39,810 bases of DNA, taken from positions 1 to 39,810 of the forward strand of contig CAIMEY010000019.1 in NCBI GenBank assembly GCA_903840165.1, in the 5' to 3' direction. Below the pieces are notes generated by a model, which saw only the letters and a list, made by a program, of their open reading frames with translations, was not told the DNA's origin and made no database searches. Positions 15,775-23,981 of this stretch are shown in pieces. The position numbers and the translations under genes are program-made. Source of the DNA: an uncultured Myxococcales bacterium (GTDB taxonomy: Bacteria > Myxococcota_A > UBA9042). Position 1 is the stretch's first letter; every line of letters begins with the position of its first letter.

Positions 15775-17457
15775 CTAGATAGCCTCAGCACCGGCGGCAT
15801 GTAACTGCGCTACGGCACTAGTGAAATCGTCGTGAATCAGCAGCAGCAGCAGGTCCTCCGGCTCCGCCCAGTCCAGGCACGCGCCCAAGGCCTCGGCTTC
15901 GGTCGAGTGAAACTCGATGCTGCCCGGCAACTGCCCGTGTGCCACGAAGAGCCTTCGCAGAATCTCGGGAATTTCACCCGGTTGTCGCCCGCGAAGGTAG
16001 TGCAGCGCATCCTTGAGCATCACGTGGTCGGGCTGCCATTGCCGGGCCGCTGCCACCAGGCCCTCCAGCAAATCATCAGACCTATCGCCGGCTTGGCCGA
16101 TGAGCAGCAGTTTGCGCCGCGCCGGCCAGTGCCCCAGCATCGTCACCAGATGCGCCACGCCATCGCGGTTGTGGGCGAAATCGACCACCAGGGTCGCGCC
16201 TTTGTACTTGAAAAGATTGAGCCTTCCCGGGCTATCTGCAGCCTGGGTGCCAAAGGTGCGCAGGGCCTGGGCAATCGCCGGCAGCGGGAACACGTAGCTC
16301 GCCGCTAGCGCCGCGGCCAAGGCATTGTCGACGTTGTGCAGAGCCAAGCCTGCAAATGTCATAGGAATCTCAAGCAAAGGCACCTGCAGCAGCACTTCGC
16401 CGCCCTGCAGCACGGCCAACTGGTGTTGGACCAGGGTTGCCACGCGCAGCCCTGCCGCCAAGGCCTGGGTCAGCGTAACCTCTTCTATGTCCTGACCAAA
16501 CCACGCCAGGGTCGGCCCCCGTCGCGCAAGGCCCAACCGCGCCACGGCCCGCAGCAGAGGCGCGCTGCCCGCGTTCACCACCAGCACGCCGTCCTCGCGT
16601 AAACCCTTGCGAATCATGAGTTTGGCTTCGGCCATCGCCTCGACGTCGCCTAGGCCCCATTCGCCTAGGTGGTCATCGCTGACATTGGTGACCACGGCGA
16701 CATCGGCGCAAGAGACCGCTAGGCCCCGACGCATCAAGCCGCCGCGCGCCGCCTCGAGGATTGCCGCTTGAACTTCCTGATTCTGCAATACTTTTCGCGC
16801 ACCACCGGGGCCCGTCCAGTCGCCATCTTCGAGCCGAACCCCGTTGAGGTCCAGGCCATCGGTCGACGTAGAACCTGTCTGAAATCCAGCGATTTTGCCG
16901 ATTCTCGCCAGCACGCGTGCCGTCGTCGTCTTGCCGTTGGTGCCGGTCACATAGACGATGGGCAGCCCCTGACGCAGCGGCACAGGGTCAATCTCGGCAG
17001 GCTTCGGCAAATTCACGATTGGAAACAGGAGGCTGTGGCAGCCCAGGCCCAGGGCGACCTGTTCTTCATCCACAAGGCACGGCACGCCCTGCTGCGCGGC
17101 CCAATCGACCAGGGCCAACAGTGACGGATTGCGTTCCGTTTCACAAAGTTGCAGCAGAAACGCCGGCGTCGGCTGGTCTTGGTGGGCCACGCCACACGCC
17201 CACTCCAGGGCTTCGACAGCCGAGTGCAGTTGGTCTACCGGCGCCGTGCAACCCAGCGTCACGCCTCCAGGAAATGCACGTTGCCGCACGCGCTCAGGCC
17301 AGCCGAGCAGCCGCGCCACAGCCCCTAGCCTTGACCGGGCCTTGGCCGCCAGCATCTGCCCCGCAGCGACCGATGCCACGGGCAGGTCGATGGCCGCCCC
17401 CGGCTGATCAAAGAGCCAGTTGCGCCCTGTAAGTCTGCGACCTTCCAGGGGTTCCAT
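15775..17457 (-). CDS. Mur-ligase-like partner of cyanophycin synthetase
   Basis: A 560-aa ATP-dependent ligase of the Mur superfamily. The P-loop is V-T-G-T-N-G-K-T-T-T (~170-179), followed by E-A-A-R-G-G-L (family E-x-A-R-G-G) and N-V-S-D-D-H-L-G. H-N-V-D-N-A-L-A-A and D-F-A-H-N-R-D-G complete the central and C-terminal signatures. These are the motifs of the Mur half of cyanophycin synthetase, but there is no ATP-grasp domain. The first ~150 residues (R-R-L-T-G-R-N-W-L-F-D) differ. Its ATG shares a base with the cphA stop (TAATG), so it is translationally coupled. It probably acts on cyanophycin or its building blocks together with CphA; the exact reaction is unknown. Confidence 0.85.
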   Translation of the reverse strand: MEPLEGRRLTGRNWLFDQPGAAIDLPVASVAAGQMLAAKARSRLGAVARLLGWPERVRQRAFPGGVTLGCTAPVDQLHSAVEALEWACGVAHQDQPTPAFLLQLCETERNPSLLALVDWAAQQGVPCLVDEEQVALGLGCHSLLFPIVNLPKPAEIDPVPLRQGLPIVYVTGTNGKTTTARVLARIGKIAGFQTGSTSTDGLDLNGVRLEDGDWTGPGGARKVLQNQEVQAAILEAARGGLMRRGLAVSCADVAVVTNVSDDHLGEWGLGDVEAMAEAKLMIRKGLREDGVLVVNAGSAPLLRAVARLGLARRGPTLAWFGQDIEEVTLTQALAAGLRVATLVQHQLAVLQGGEVLLQVPLLEIPMTFAGLALHNVDNALAAALAASYVFPLPAIAQALRTFGTQAADSPGRLNLFKYKGATLVVDFAHNRDGVAHLVTMLGHWPARRKLLLIGQAGDRSDDLLEGLVAAARQWQPDHVMLKDALHYLRGRQPGEIPEILRRLFVAHGQLPGSIEFHSTEAEALGACLDWAEPEDLLLLLIHDDFTSAVAQLHAAGAEAI

Positions 17458-20300
17458 TAGTCGGCCTCTTCGGTCCTTGGCAAACGCACGCCCCGCTCAT
17501 CGCGAACCAAGCCTTCGCGCGTGACGACGTCGCGGCTGGTTGAAGTGAGGGTCACCTCCGCATCATCATTAGCCATTTCCGCCGTGCCGCTCGGCAGGGA
17601 CACGCCCTTGCTCGGCTCGACCCGACTGCCGGCAATTTGCTGGTGATGGTAGATGATTTGCTTCCAAGTCCTTGAGACTTTGTCACAAAACACCAGGAGC
17701 AAATCGCCCGCCCTGCAGCGACTGAGCGCGGCCGGCACCGCTTCCACTTCGGTCTCAATGACCTCAATGGCTTGAGGGGGAAAACCGGCTTCAATCAAGT
17801 ACTTCTGCAGCAGCAGCGGCACCTCACGGCTGTCGCGACCCCGCGGATTGTCGTCGCGGCGGACGATGATGTGGTCAAAGGATTTCGCTGCAATCATAGC
17901 CACTTCGCGAATATCCTCATTTCGCCGGTCTCCCGGAGCCGCCAACACGCAGACGCGCTGACCACCCGGGGCCAAAGTCCCTCCAGCCACTAGGTTATCC
18001 ACCAGTTTGCACATCGCCGCGACGGCCGCCGGATTATGACCGTAGTCCTGAATCACCTTGAAGCCGAGCCCATCAAACACGTTCATGCGGCCAGGTGACT
18101 GGAAGAACGTGGTGTCAAAGGTCCGCAAACCATGGCGAATATCGTCGAGCTTGACCCCCATCGCATAGGCCATCGCCGCCGCAAACATGGCATTTTGCAC
18201 GTTGTGCAGGGCCTTGCCTTCCAGGGTCGCCGGAATCAAGTGCGTCCACAGCAAGGGCATGTGAGCCCCATGATCATACAGGGCAATCATCTCGCCATTG
18301 ACCCCCGCCTCCAGGGCAACCGCCTTGCCACCTGCGCGAATGTGCTCACGAACCAAGTCGTGCTGCGGATTCATCGTCACATACCACACGTGTTTGGCGT
18401 GGCTGTAATCGGCCATGCGCAGACACAGGGGATCATCGGCATTGAGGACCACAGCGTCGCGGGCAACCTCGATGGGAATCCGTTTGACTTCGGCCAGTTG
18501 TTCGAGGGTCTCGACGCCGCCCAGACCCAAATGGTCGGCGCTGACGTTGAGGCAACAGGCCACGTCCGGCTCGCGGTAGCCCATGCCAGCGCGGAGCATA
18601 CCACCGCGTGCCGTCTCCAAAACCGCAACCGTTACCGAGGGATCGCGCAGGACCATCTGCGCCGACACCGGCCCCGTCATGTCCCCTTCCACAGACCGCT
18701 GGCCGTTGATGTACACGCCGTCGGTGGTGGTCAAACCAACGATTTCTCCACGCAATTTGTGGATATGCGCCAACATGCGTGACGTCGTGGTCTTGCCATT
18801 GGTGCCGGTAATGGCCGCTACGGGAATGCGACTTGGCGCACCGGGTGCAAAGAGCATGTCGATGACTTTACCTGCAACATCGCGGGGTTTACCCTCGGAC
18901 GGCGCGACGTGCATCCGAAAGCCAGGCGCCGCGTTGACTTCACAGATGCCGCCACCGACCTCCTTGTAACTCTTGGAAATATCAGCCGTCAAAAAGTCGA
19001 CGCCGATGACGTCCAGGCCAATGGCCCCCGCCGCGCGCACCGCCATTTCGGCATTGTCCGGGTGAACCACATCGGTCAGGTCGATGGCCGTGCCGCCTGT
19101 GGACAAGTTGCCCGTGGAGCGAAGGTAGAAAATCCTGTCTTTTTCCAGCACTGTGTCACGCGTGATGCCCGCCGACTCCATCAACCGTTCGGCTTGGTGG
19201 TCAAAATCTAGGCGGGTCAGCACCTTTTCATGGCCAATGCCGCGGCGCGGGTCCAAATTCACCGCGTCGACCAATTGCGCAATGGTTTGCGCGCCATCGC
19301 CGACGACATGCCCTGGCACCCGCTTGGCCACAGCCACCAGTTCGCCGTTGACCACCAGCATGCGGTGGTCAAAGCCATTGATGTAACGCTCGACAATCAC
19401 AGCGCGACTGTGTTCTCGCGCCTTGTCAAAAGCGGTCTGCACCTGCTCGGCCGAGCCTAGGTTGATGGAAACGCCGCGACCGTGGTTGGCATTGAGCGGC
19501 TTGACCACGACGGGATAGCCCATGCGCCGTGCGGACTTCTGCGCCTCTTCGAGCGAGTACACCAAGTCCTGCTTGGGCACGGGTAGACCGAGGTCAGCCA
19601 AGATGCGGTTGGTCTCCTGCTTGTCGCTGGCAATTTCCACAGCAATATGGCGGGTTTCACTGGTCACCGTCGCCTGAATGCGCTTTTGGAATTTGCCATA
19701 GCCAAACTGCACAAGGCTGTAGTCATTGAGGCGAAGCCAAGGAATCCCGCGGGCTTCCGCAGCACGAACTAGGCTGGCAGTCGACGGACCCAAGGCCCGC
19801 CGCTGGGCCTGACGAATCAGGTCGTCGCGCTCGTGGTCGAAGTCCAGGTCCTGTTCTTTGTCGATGTCAGCAACCAAACCATCGGGAATCAAATGGTGAA
19901 TCAGGCGAATCGCCAGTTGCCCCGCGGCCTCACCGACGCGCGATTCCTCATACTGAAACACGACGTGGTATTCACCGGGCTTGCCCGTGCCGCGGGTCTT
20001 GCCAAATGAAACCTTCATGCCTGCAAGCACTTGTAACTCAATCGCCACGTGCTCCAGGACATGGCCCAGCCAAGTGCCTTCGCCGTTTTCGCGCATGCGC
20101 TGCAGAAAACCGCCGCGGACACCGGGGGAACACGTATGTTCTTCCAGACTTGGCAGCATGGACACCAAGCGATCGACAAAGCCCGGGATCTTCGCCGAGG
20201 GCCACTGCTCAAGCTCGCCCAGCTGTAGCGCCAGGCGAATGACCGGGAAGTGGGCGTAAAGATTAGGGCCTTGGTAGATTCGAGTTTCAAGGACGCGCAT
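17457..20300 (-). CDS. cphA: Cyanophycin synthetase
   Basis: A 947-aa non-ribosomal polymer synthetase that adds Asp and then Arg to build multi-L-arginyl-poly-L-aspartate, a nitrogen and carbon store in cytoplasmic granules. The N-domain starts M-R-V-L-E-T-R-I-Y-Q-G-P-N-L-Y-A-H, as is typical. ATP-grasp domain: residues ~210-480, with G-Y-P-V-V-V-K-P-L-N-A-N-H-G-R-G and E-V-N-A-A-P-G-F. Mur domain: from ~490, P-loop I-T-G-T-N-G-K-T-T-T (~498-507), L-E-T-A-R-G-G-M and N-V-S-A-D-H-L-G. The start at 20300 restores the family N-terminus and has GAGAGAACC upstream; the frame is open a further 38 codons. A charged C-terminal tail of ~40 residues extends past the family core. No cyanophycinase gene is in the window. 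Confidence 0.95.
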   Translation of the reverse strand: MRVLETRIYQGPNLYAHFPVIRLALQLGELEQWPSAKIPGFVDRLVSMLPSLEEHTCSPGVRGGFLQRMRENGEGTWLGHVLEHVAIELQVLAGMKVSFGKTRGTGKPGEYHVVFQYEESRVGEAAGQLAIRLIHHLIPDGLVADIDKEQDLDFDHERDDLIRQAQRRALGPSTASLVRAAEARGIPWLRLNDYSLVQFGYGKFQKRIQATVTSETRHIAVEIASDKQETNRILADLGLPVPKQDLVYSLEEAQKSARRMGYPVVVKPLNANHGRGVSINLGSAEQVQTAFDKAREHSRAVIVERYINGFDHRMLVVNGELVAVAKRVPGHVVGDGAQTIAQLVDAVNLDPRRGIGHEKVLTRLDFDHQAERLMESAGITRDTVLEKDRIFYLRSTGNLSTGGTAIDLTDVVHPDNAEMAVRAAGAIGLDVIGVDFLTADISKSYKEVGGGICEVNAAPGFRMHVAPSEGKPRDVAGKVIDMLFAPGAPSRIPVAAITGTNGKTTTSRMLAHIHKLRGEIVGLTTTDGVYINGQRSVEGDMTGPVSAQMVLRDPSVTVAVLETARGGMLRAGMGYREPDVACCLNVSADHLGLGGVETLEQLAEVKRIPIEVARDAVVLNADDPLCLRMADYSHAKHVWYVTMNPQHDLVREHIRAGGKAVALEAGVNGEMIALYDHGAHMPLLWTHLIPATLEGKALHNVQNAMFAAAMAYAMGVKLDDIRHGLRTFDTTFFQSPGRMNVFDGLGFKVIQDYGHNPAAVAAMCKLVDNLVAGGTLAPGGQRVCVLAAPGDRRNEDIREVAMIAAKSFDHIIVRRDDNPRGRDSREVPLLLQKYLIEAGFPPQAIEVIETEVEAVPAALSRCRAGDLLLVFCDKVSRTWKQIIYHHQQIAGSRVEPSKGVSLPSGTAEMANDDAEVTLTSTSRDVVTREGLVRDERGVRLPRTEEAD

Positions 20301-20384
20301 GGTTCTCTCGCTGGGCAGGGGCACCGCCTGCTCGGTGCGCCGTGGAGCATAGCACGGCCGTAGACCTTTGTCGTTGCGCCCTAA

Positions 20385-20414
20385 GTTATCAAGATTCATG
20401 GCTTTGTTCTGCAA
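20385..20414 (-). promoter_or_regulatory. Possible cphA promoter
   Basis: On the minus strand TTGCAG (20414-20409) and GATAAC (20390-20385) are separated by 18 bp, a plausible sigma-70 pair about 85 bp before the cphA ATG. If real, the transcript starts inside the longer open frame and supports the 20300 start. The boxes match the consensus only partly. Confidence 0.3.
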
Positions 20415-20486
20415 GTGTTTCTGCGGATTGGCAAAGGTCCGCCCCAGAGCGCATGCTGCGCCTTGAGCGAGCCCAAGGAGCCGTCC

Positions 20487-21455
20487 ATGCCGCGTAAATT
20501 CATAGTTTCTGTTTTACTTCTAGCGAGTTGTAGGGCGCCCTCCCCGACCTTTGCGGTCCAAGCTGCCGAGCAGAGGTCGTTCGCCTTGCCGCCCGCGTAC
20601 CCTTGCGCGCGGTACAGTCCCGTGACGCAGACCGGGCGCGTTCAGGCCGAGGGACTTCGTGAACTCAGCGGAATGACTGCGAGTCGCCAGCATAAAGGCG
20701 TGTTCTGGGCGCACAATGACGCCGGGCACAAGCCCAAGCTGTGGGCGATCGACAGTCAGGGGCGCTTGCTGGCCGAGTATAAACTCAAACATCAAGCGAA
20801 CATAGACTGGGAGGACATCGCCTCAGGTCCCTGTCCCCTGTCGGTGGCAACCGCGTCGGTGAACTGCCTGTACCTCGCAGATACTGGAGACAATTCGGGT
20901 TCTCGGCCCCTGAGCAGCATCCTGCGTTGGCCAGAACCGCTGCAGTTGGCGCAGGCATCGACGGTTACGGTCAAGGTCGACGAACAGGACCTGGACGCCT
21001 TTGATTTCACCTATCCAGATGGTCCGCACAACATTGAATCTCTTGCTGTTTTGCCCGATGGTCGCTGCCTGCTGCTGACCAAGGACAATGGCGCGGCGAG
21101 CCAGCTCTTTCGCGTGACACTAAGCCAACCTCATAACAATCAAGTGGAAAGCATGGGTCACCTGCCCGTGCTCGGCGCGATCGGCAAGCAAGCCGCTGTG
21201 ACGGCCGCCGATCTGACCGCGGACGGTCATTGGCTGATTGTGCGCACGCGCAGCGCCGTGTGGCTGATGGATGCGACGGATCTGAGCCTGACTCAAGGAC
21301 AATTGGGCGATCGCCTGGGACGGCTACGGCCCTTTGCGCTGCCCGATGCGCCCGATGCCCATGGCGAAGCTGTGGCCTGGGACAGCAGCGGCGATTACTG
21401 GTTGATTTCAGAGGGTCTTCTGCCGTCGATCTGGCAAGGGCATTGTGTGCGCTGA
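20487..21455 (+). CDS. Lipoprotein with propeller-like repeat fold
   Basis: A 322-aa protein. M-P-R-K-F-I-V-S-V-L-L-L-A-S-C is a lipoprotein signal with lipobox L-A-S-C. The mature part shows short strand-turn units: F-W-A-H-N-D-A-G, W-E-D-I-A-S-G, L-Y-L-A-D-T-G-D-N, D-F-T-Y-P-D-G-P-H-N-I-E-S-L-A, L-L-T-K-D. This is a pattern seen in secreted beta-propeller proteins related to esterase-like phytase domains. Residues W-E-D and D-T-G-D-N could bind metal, by analogy only. ATG 20487 has AAGGAG upstream. It is divergent from cphA, with a 186-bp shared promoter region. Function is unknown. Confidence 0.75.
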   Translation: MPRKFIVSVLLLASCRAPSPTFAVQAAEQRSFALPPAYPCARYSPVTQTGRVQAEGLRELSGMTASRQHKGVFWAHNDAGHKPKLWAIDSQGRLLAEYKLKHQANIDWEDIASGPCPLSVATASVNCLYLADTGDNSGSRPLSSILRWPEPLQLAQASTVTVKVDEQDLDAFDFTYPDGPHNIESLAVLPDGRCLLLTKDNGAASQLFRVTLSQPHNNQVESMGHLPVLGAIGKQAAVTAADLTADGHWLIVRTRSAVWLMDATDLSLTQGQLGDRLGRLRPFALPDAPDAHGEAVAWDSSGDYWLISEGLLPSIWQGHCVR

Positions 21456-21797
21456 GGGTGGCTAGGGGCGAATTGGTTGGATGCGTCTATGGCTCGGCGC
21501 AGGCCCGTTCGGCAGTCGCCGTCGTCCACGACTGGCCCAAGGTGTACGCCGTCGGATCTAGCTTAGCAAGACCTAGCGTGTCATCAACCTGTTGGCTAGT
21601 GCAAAGTAGTGCAACTGCCCAACACCGCTAAAACTCAGGCTGACCCAGCGAAATTCAACGATGTCGCGAGCTAACGCGCGCAATGCCAAGGCTCGCGCTG
21701 CCTCAACATTTGTAGTCCTTTGGTAAGCAACCCTGCGCTCCACCCCTAGCTCAGTGTCCAAACTGACGGTACGTCCGTCCTGGACGCTGAGCGCAAC
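21456..21797. other. Gene-poor gap with a possible gene remnant
   Basis: 342 bp without a confident gene. On the minus strand 21573-21761 is an open frame (TTG start) reading R-V-A-Y-Q-R-T-T-N-V-E-A-A-R-A-L-A-L-R, then W-V-S-L-S-F-S-G-V-G. It has protein-like composition but no ribosome site and is stopped just upstream (TAG near 21800). It may be a remnant of a larger gene or chance. Confidence 0.35.
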
Positions 21798-23981
21798 ATG
21801 CTACTTCCTTTTGTGAATCGTCCGCCTGCTGCCCCGACGCCGGTGGGCCCCTCTGCCCAACTCCTCGCCCTGCTGCAGCCCTGGCACCCCGGGCCCTTCG
21901 CCCTATCCGGGCTAGCCGTGACGTGGCTCCTGCGCGTGGCCGCTTGGCTGGCCTGCCACGTGCTGTGGGTCAGTCAAGGCCGCGATCTGATAAAGGGTTT
22001 GTCTTGGGACCTCGCCCTGGTCAGTGCCGTCTTTGTCGGTGTTCGCCTGGCCCACCGTAGTAAGGGCCTGCTTGGGCGCTGGACGGTCCGGATTCTGGCC
22101 CTGGTGGTGGCAATTTCAGTGGTCATTCGCATCCTTGACCTAGGCCACTGCCTGATGGTGGGCAGCCACTGGACAACCGACGCCTTTCTCTACCTCGACC
22201 AGGGTTTTGCAGGTAGTTTCAAAGATATACGTTTGATTGCGGCCGTCGGGCTGGCCCTGCTACTTGCCCTTGGCGCTGGGTGGTCGGTCCTGGCGGACGC
22301 ACAGAGGCTTGGACGTAACAACTTGCAGCCTTTGCCCCATTTTGCTGCAATCGCGTTGTTGCCGGCCTTGTGGGCGATGGCCGATGGGGTGCGCTATCCG
22401 GCCTATGCCACACAGGCTAGGCTCATCCCCGAGGTCAATTTTGCTTTGCGCGCCATGTGGTTCTATCAAGACGGTGCTTCGGTTGCACAGGTGCCCCAGC
22501 TGTCGCGCGAATTGCAGGATGCGTTTACCGTTTGGGGAATTCTGGACGGACAATCCGCCGACCGCCAGTGGCCTCTGCTGCGAAACACCTTTCATTCACG
22601 ACCTTTTCCACTGCCACGCCGCGCTGGTGCCGTGGACCGTCCCAACGTCGTGCTGACCTTGCTCGAATCCACCAACGCTCTGTTCATCTACGGCATGTCG
22701 GGACGTTACCAGGGATTAATGCCTGAGATCAGCGCCTTATCGCAACGAATGGCGATCGCCGACGAGTTCTACAACACCAGTTCGCCGACGATTGCCGCCA
22801 TGGTCGCTTCCCTGTGTTCGGTCCATCCGCCTGCACATCCTCGGGATTTGCAGCCCGGCACCACCGTTTCCGGTCGCGCGGCCTACACATGCCTGGGCGA
22901 TTTGCTCCGGCAGGTCGGCTACCGGACTGTCTTTGTTCAGGCAGCGGCCAAGAACATGACTGGAAAGGAATTCTTCCTGAAGACGCACGGCTTTGATGAT
23001 GTGTACGGCCGTGACGACCTGCTGGCCTTTGCCCCCAACGCCACATCGGGCACTTGGGGGCCTCACGACAGTGTACTCGTTGATTTTACAGAACATCTCA
23101 TTGAAAGGCTCGAGCGCCAGCGTCAAAGTGACGGACGCCCGTACTTCTTGGTCATGTTGACACTGGACAGCCATGAACCGGGCATGGCTCCCGCCGACTG
23201 TACCTTGCCTCGAGATGCTCAAGGTCTTGATCTAGTAAAGGATCTACCCGCCGATGCTGCGGGGCGGCGCCTCTTGACGGGCTATCACTGCAGTGACCGA
23301 GCGATTGGCCAACTGGGCCATTTCTTGTTGGATTCTCCGCGAAGCGACCAAACTATGTGGCTTGTGACGGCTGACCACGCGGCGTTCCCAGACCTGGTGC
23401 CTGCTTCGGTCTATGTCGACCCCGCCGCTGCACACGCATCTGCGCGTATTCCTTTGCTTATACACGATCCGCTCCATGAACTGCCAGCGCACATCGCCAC
23501 CTTGGGCGGCACGCAGGATCTAGCGCCGACCTTGATCGACCTGCTAGAGATGCCAGACGCGCCGAACTCACTGACTGGCCTAAGTCTATTTGACGAACGC
23601 CAACAGCATCCCTTGCTGGTCGGTCGCATCGGCGAACGCCTGGCTCTGGCCCGAGCGCCGGGAGAATCCGTGGAGTTGCCCTTGGCCCAGCTTCACGAGC
23701 TGTGCCAGGATCATCGCGTGTTAATTCGCGGCATTGCGCCGCAACTGACAGCGTGTGACCTAGAGGGGTGGTTGCACTGGCAGGACGGGCTGTGGGCAGC
23801 CCACCGGCTGTTCCCAGCCAATCTTTACCAGGGAAGTCACGGGGTTGATGGAGATGTGCTGCTGCAGTATCAACAATCGGGCGCTGAGGGTGCAACTACC
23901 GTCCAGCCAGCCCAGCCTACGCGGCCGTCCCAGCCCTCCCCTTACCGCACCATCAGCCACAACGGCGCAGCTTTGCAGTAG
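21798..23981 (+). CDS. LTA-synthase-like sulfatase-superfamily membrane enzyme
   Basis: A 727-aa protein with about four to five membrane helices in residues ~35-205, followed by a periplasmic alkaline-phosphatase/sulfatase domain. Visible motifs are P-N-V-V-L-T-L-L-E-S-T (metal Glu), F-Y-N-T-S-S-P-T-I-A-A-M (probable Thr or Ser nucleophile), D-S-H-E-P-G, and V-T-A-D-H-A-A-F-P (metal Asp-His). The C-x-P-x-R formylglycine motif of true sulfatases is absent, so transfer or hydrolysis of phospho-groups is more likely, as in LtaS, OpgB or EptA relatives. The ribosome site is weak. Its last 40 bases overlap the convergent gene, and the tail ending in Q-P-S-P-Y-R is low-complexity. Confidence 0.82.
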   Translation: MLLPFVNRPPAAPTPVGPSAQLLALLQPWHPGPFALSGLAVTWLLRVAAWLACHVLWVSQGRDLIKGLSWDLALVSAVFVGVRLAHRSKGLLGRWTVRILALVVAISVVIRILDLGHCLMVGSHWTTDAFLYLDQGFAGSFKDIRLIAAVGLALLLALGAGWSVLADAQRLGRNNLQPLPHFAAIALLPALWAMADGVRYPAYATQARLIPEVNFALRAMWFYQDGASVAQVPQLSRELQDAFTVWGILDGQSADRQWPLLRNTFHSRPFPLPRRAGAVDRPNVVLTLLESTNALFIYGMSGRYQGLMPEISALSQRMAIADEFYNTSSPTIAAMVASLCSVHPPAHPRDLQPGTTVSGRAAYTCLGDLLRQVGYRTVFVQAAAKNMTGKEFFLKTHGFDDVYGRDDLLAFAPNATSGTWGPHDSVLVDFTEHLIERLERQRQSDGRPYFLVMLTLDSHEPGMAPADCTLPRDAQGLDLVKDLPADAAGRRLLTGYHCSDRAIGQLGHFLLDSPRSDQTMWLVTADHAAFPDLVPASVYVDPAAAHASARIPLLIHDPLHELPAHIATLGGTQDLAPTLIDLLEMPDAPNSLTGLSLFDERQQHPLLVGRIGERLALARAPGESVELPLAQLHELCQDHRVLIRGIAPQLTACDLEGWLHWQDGLWAAHRLFPANLYQGSHGVDGDVLLQYQQSGAEGATTVQPAQPTRPSQPSPYRTISHNGAALQ

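Noticed and set aside
20301..20414. 38-codon N-terminal extension of cphA
   Set aside because: Family proteins begin at the M-R-V-L-E-T-R segment, a ribosome site lies before 20300, and a possible promoter overlaps the extension.
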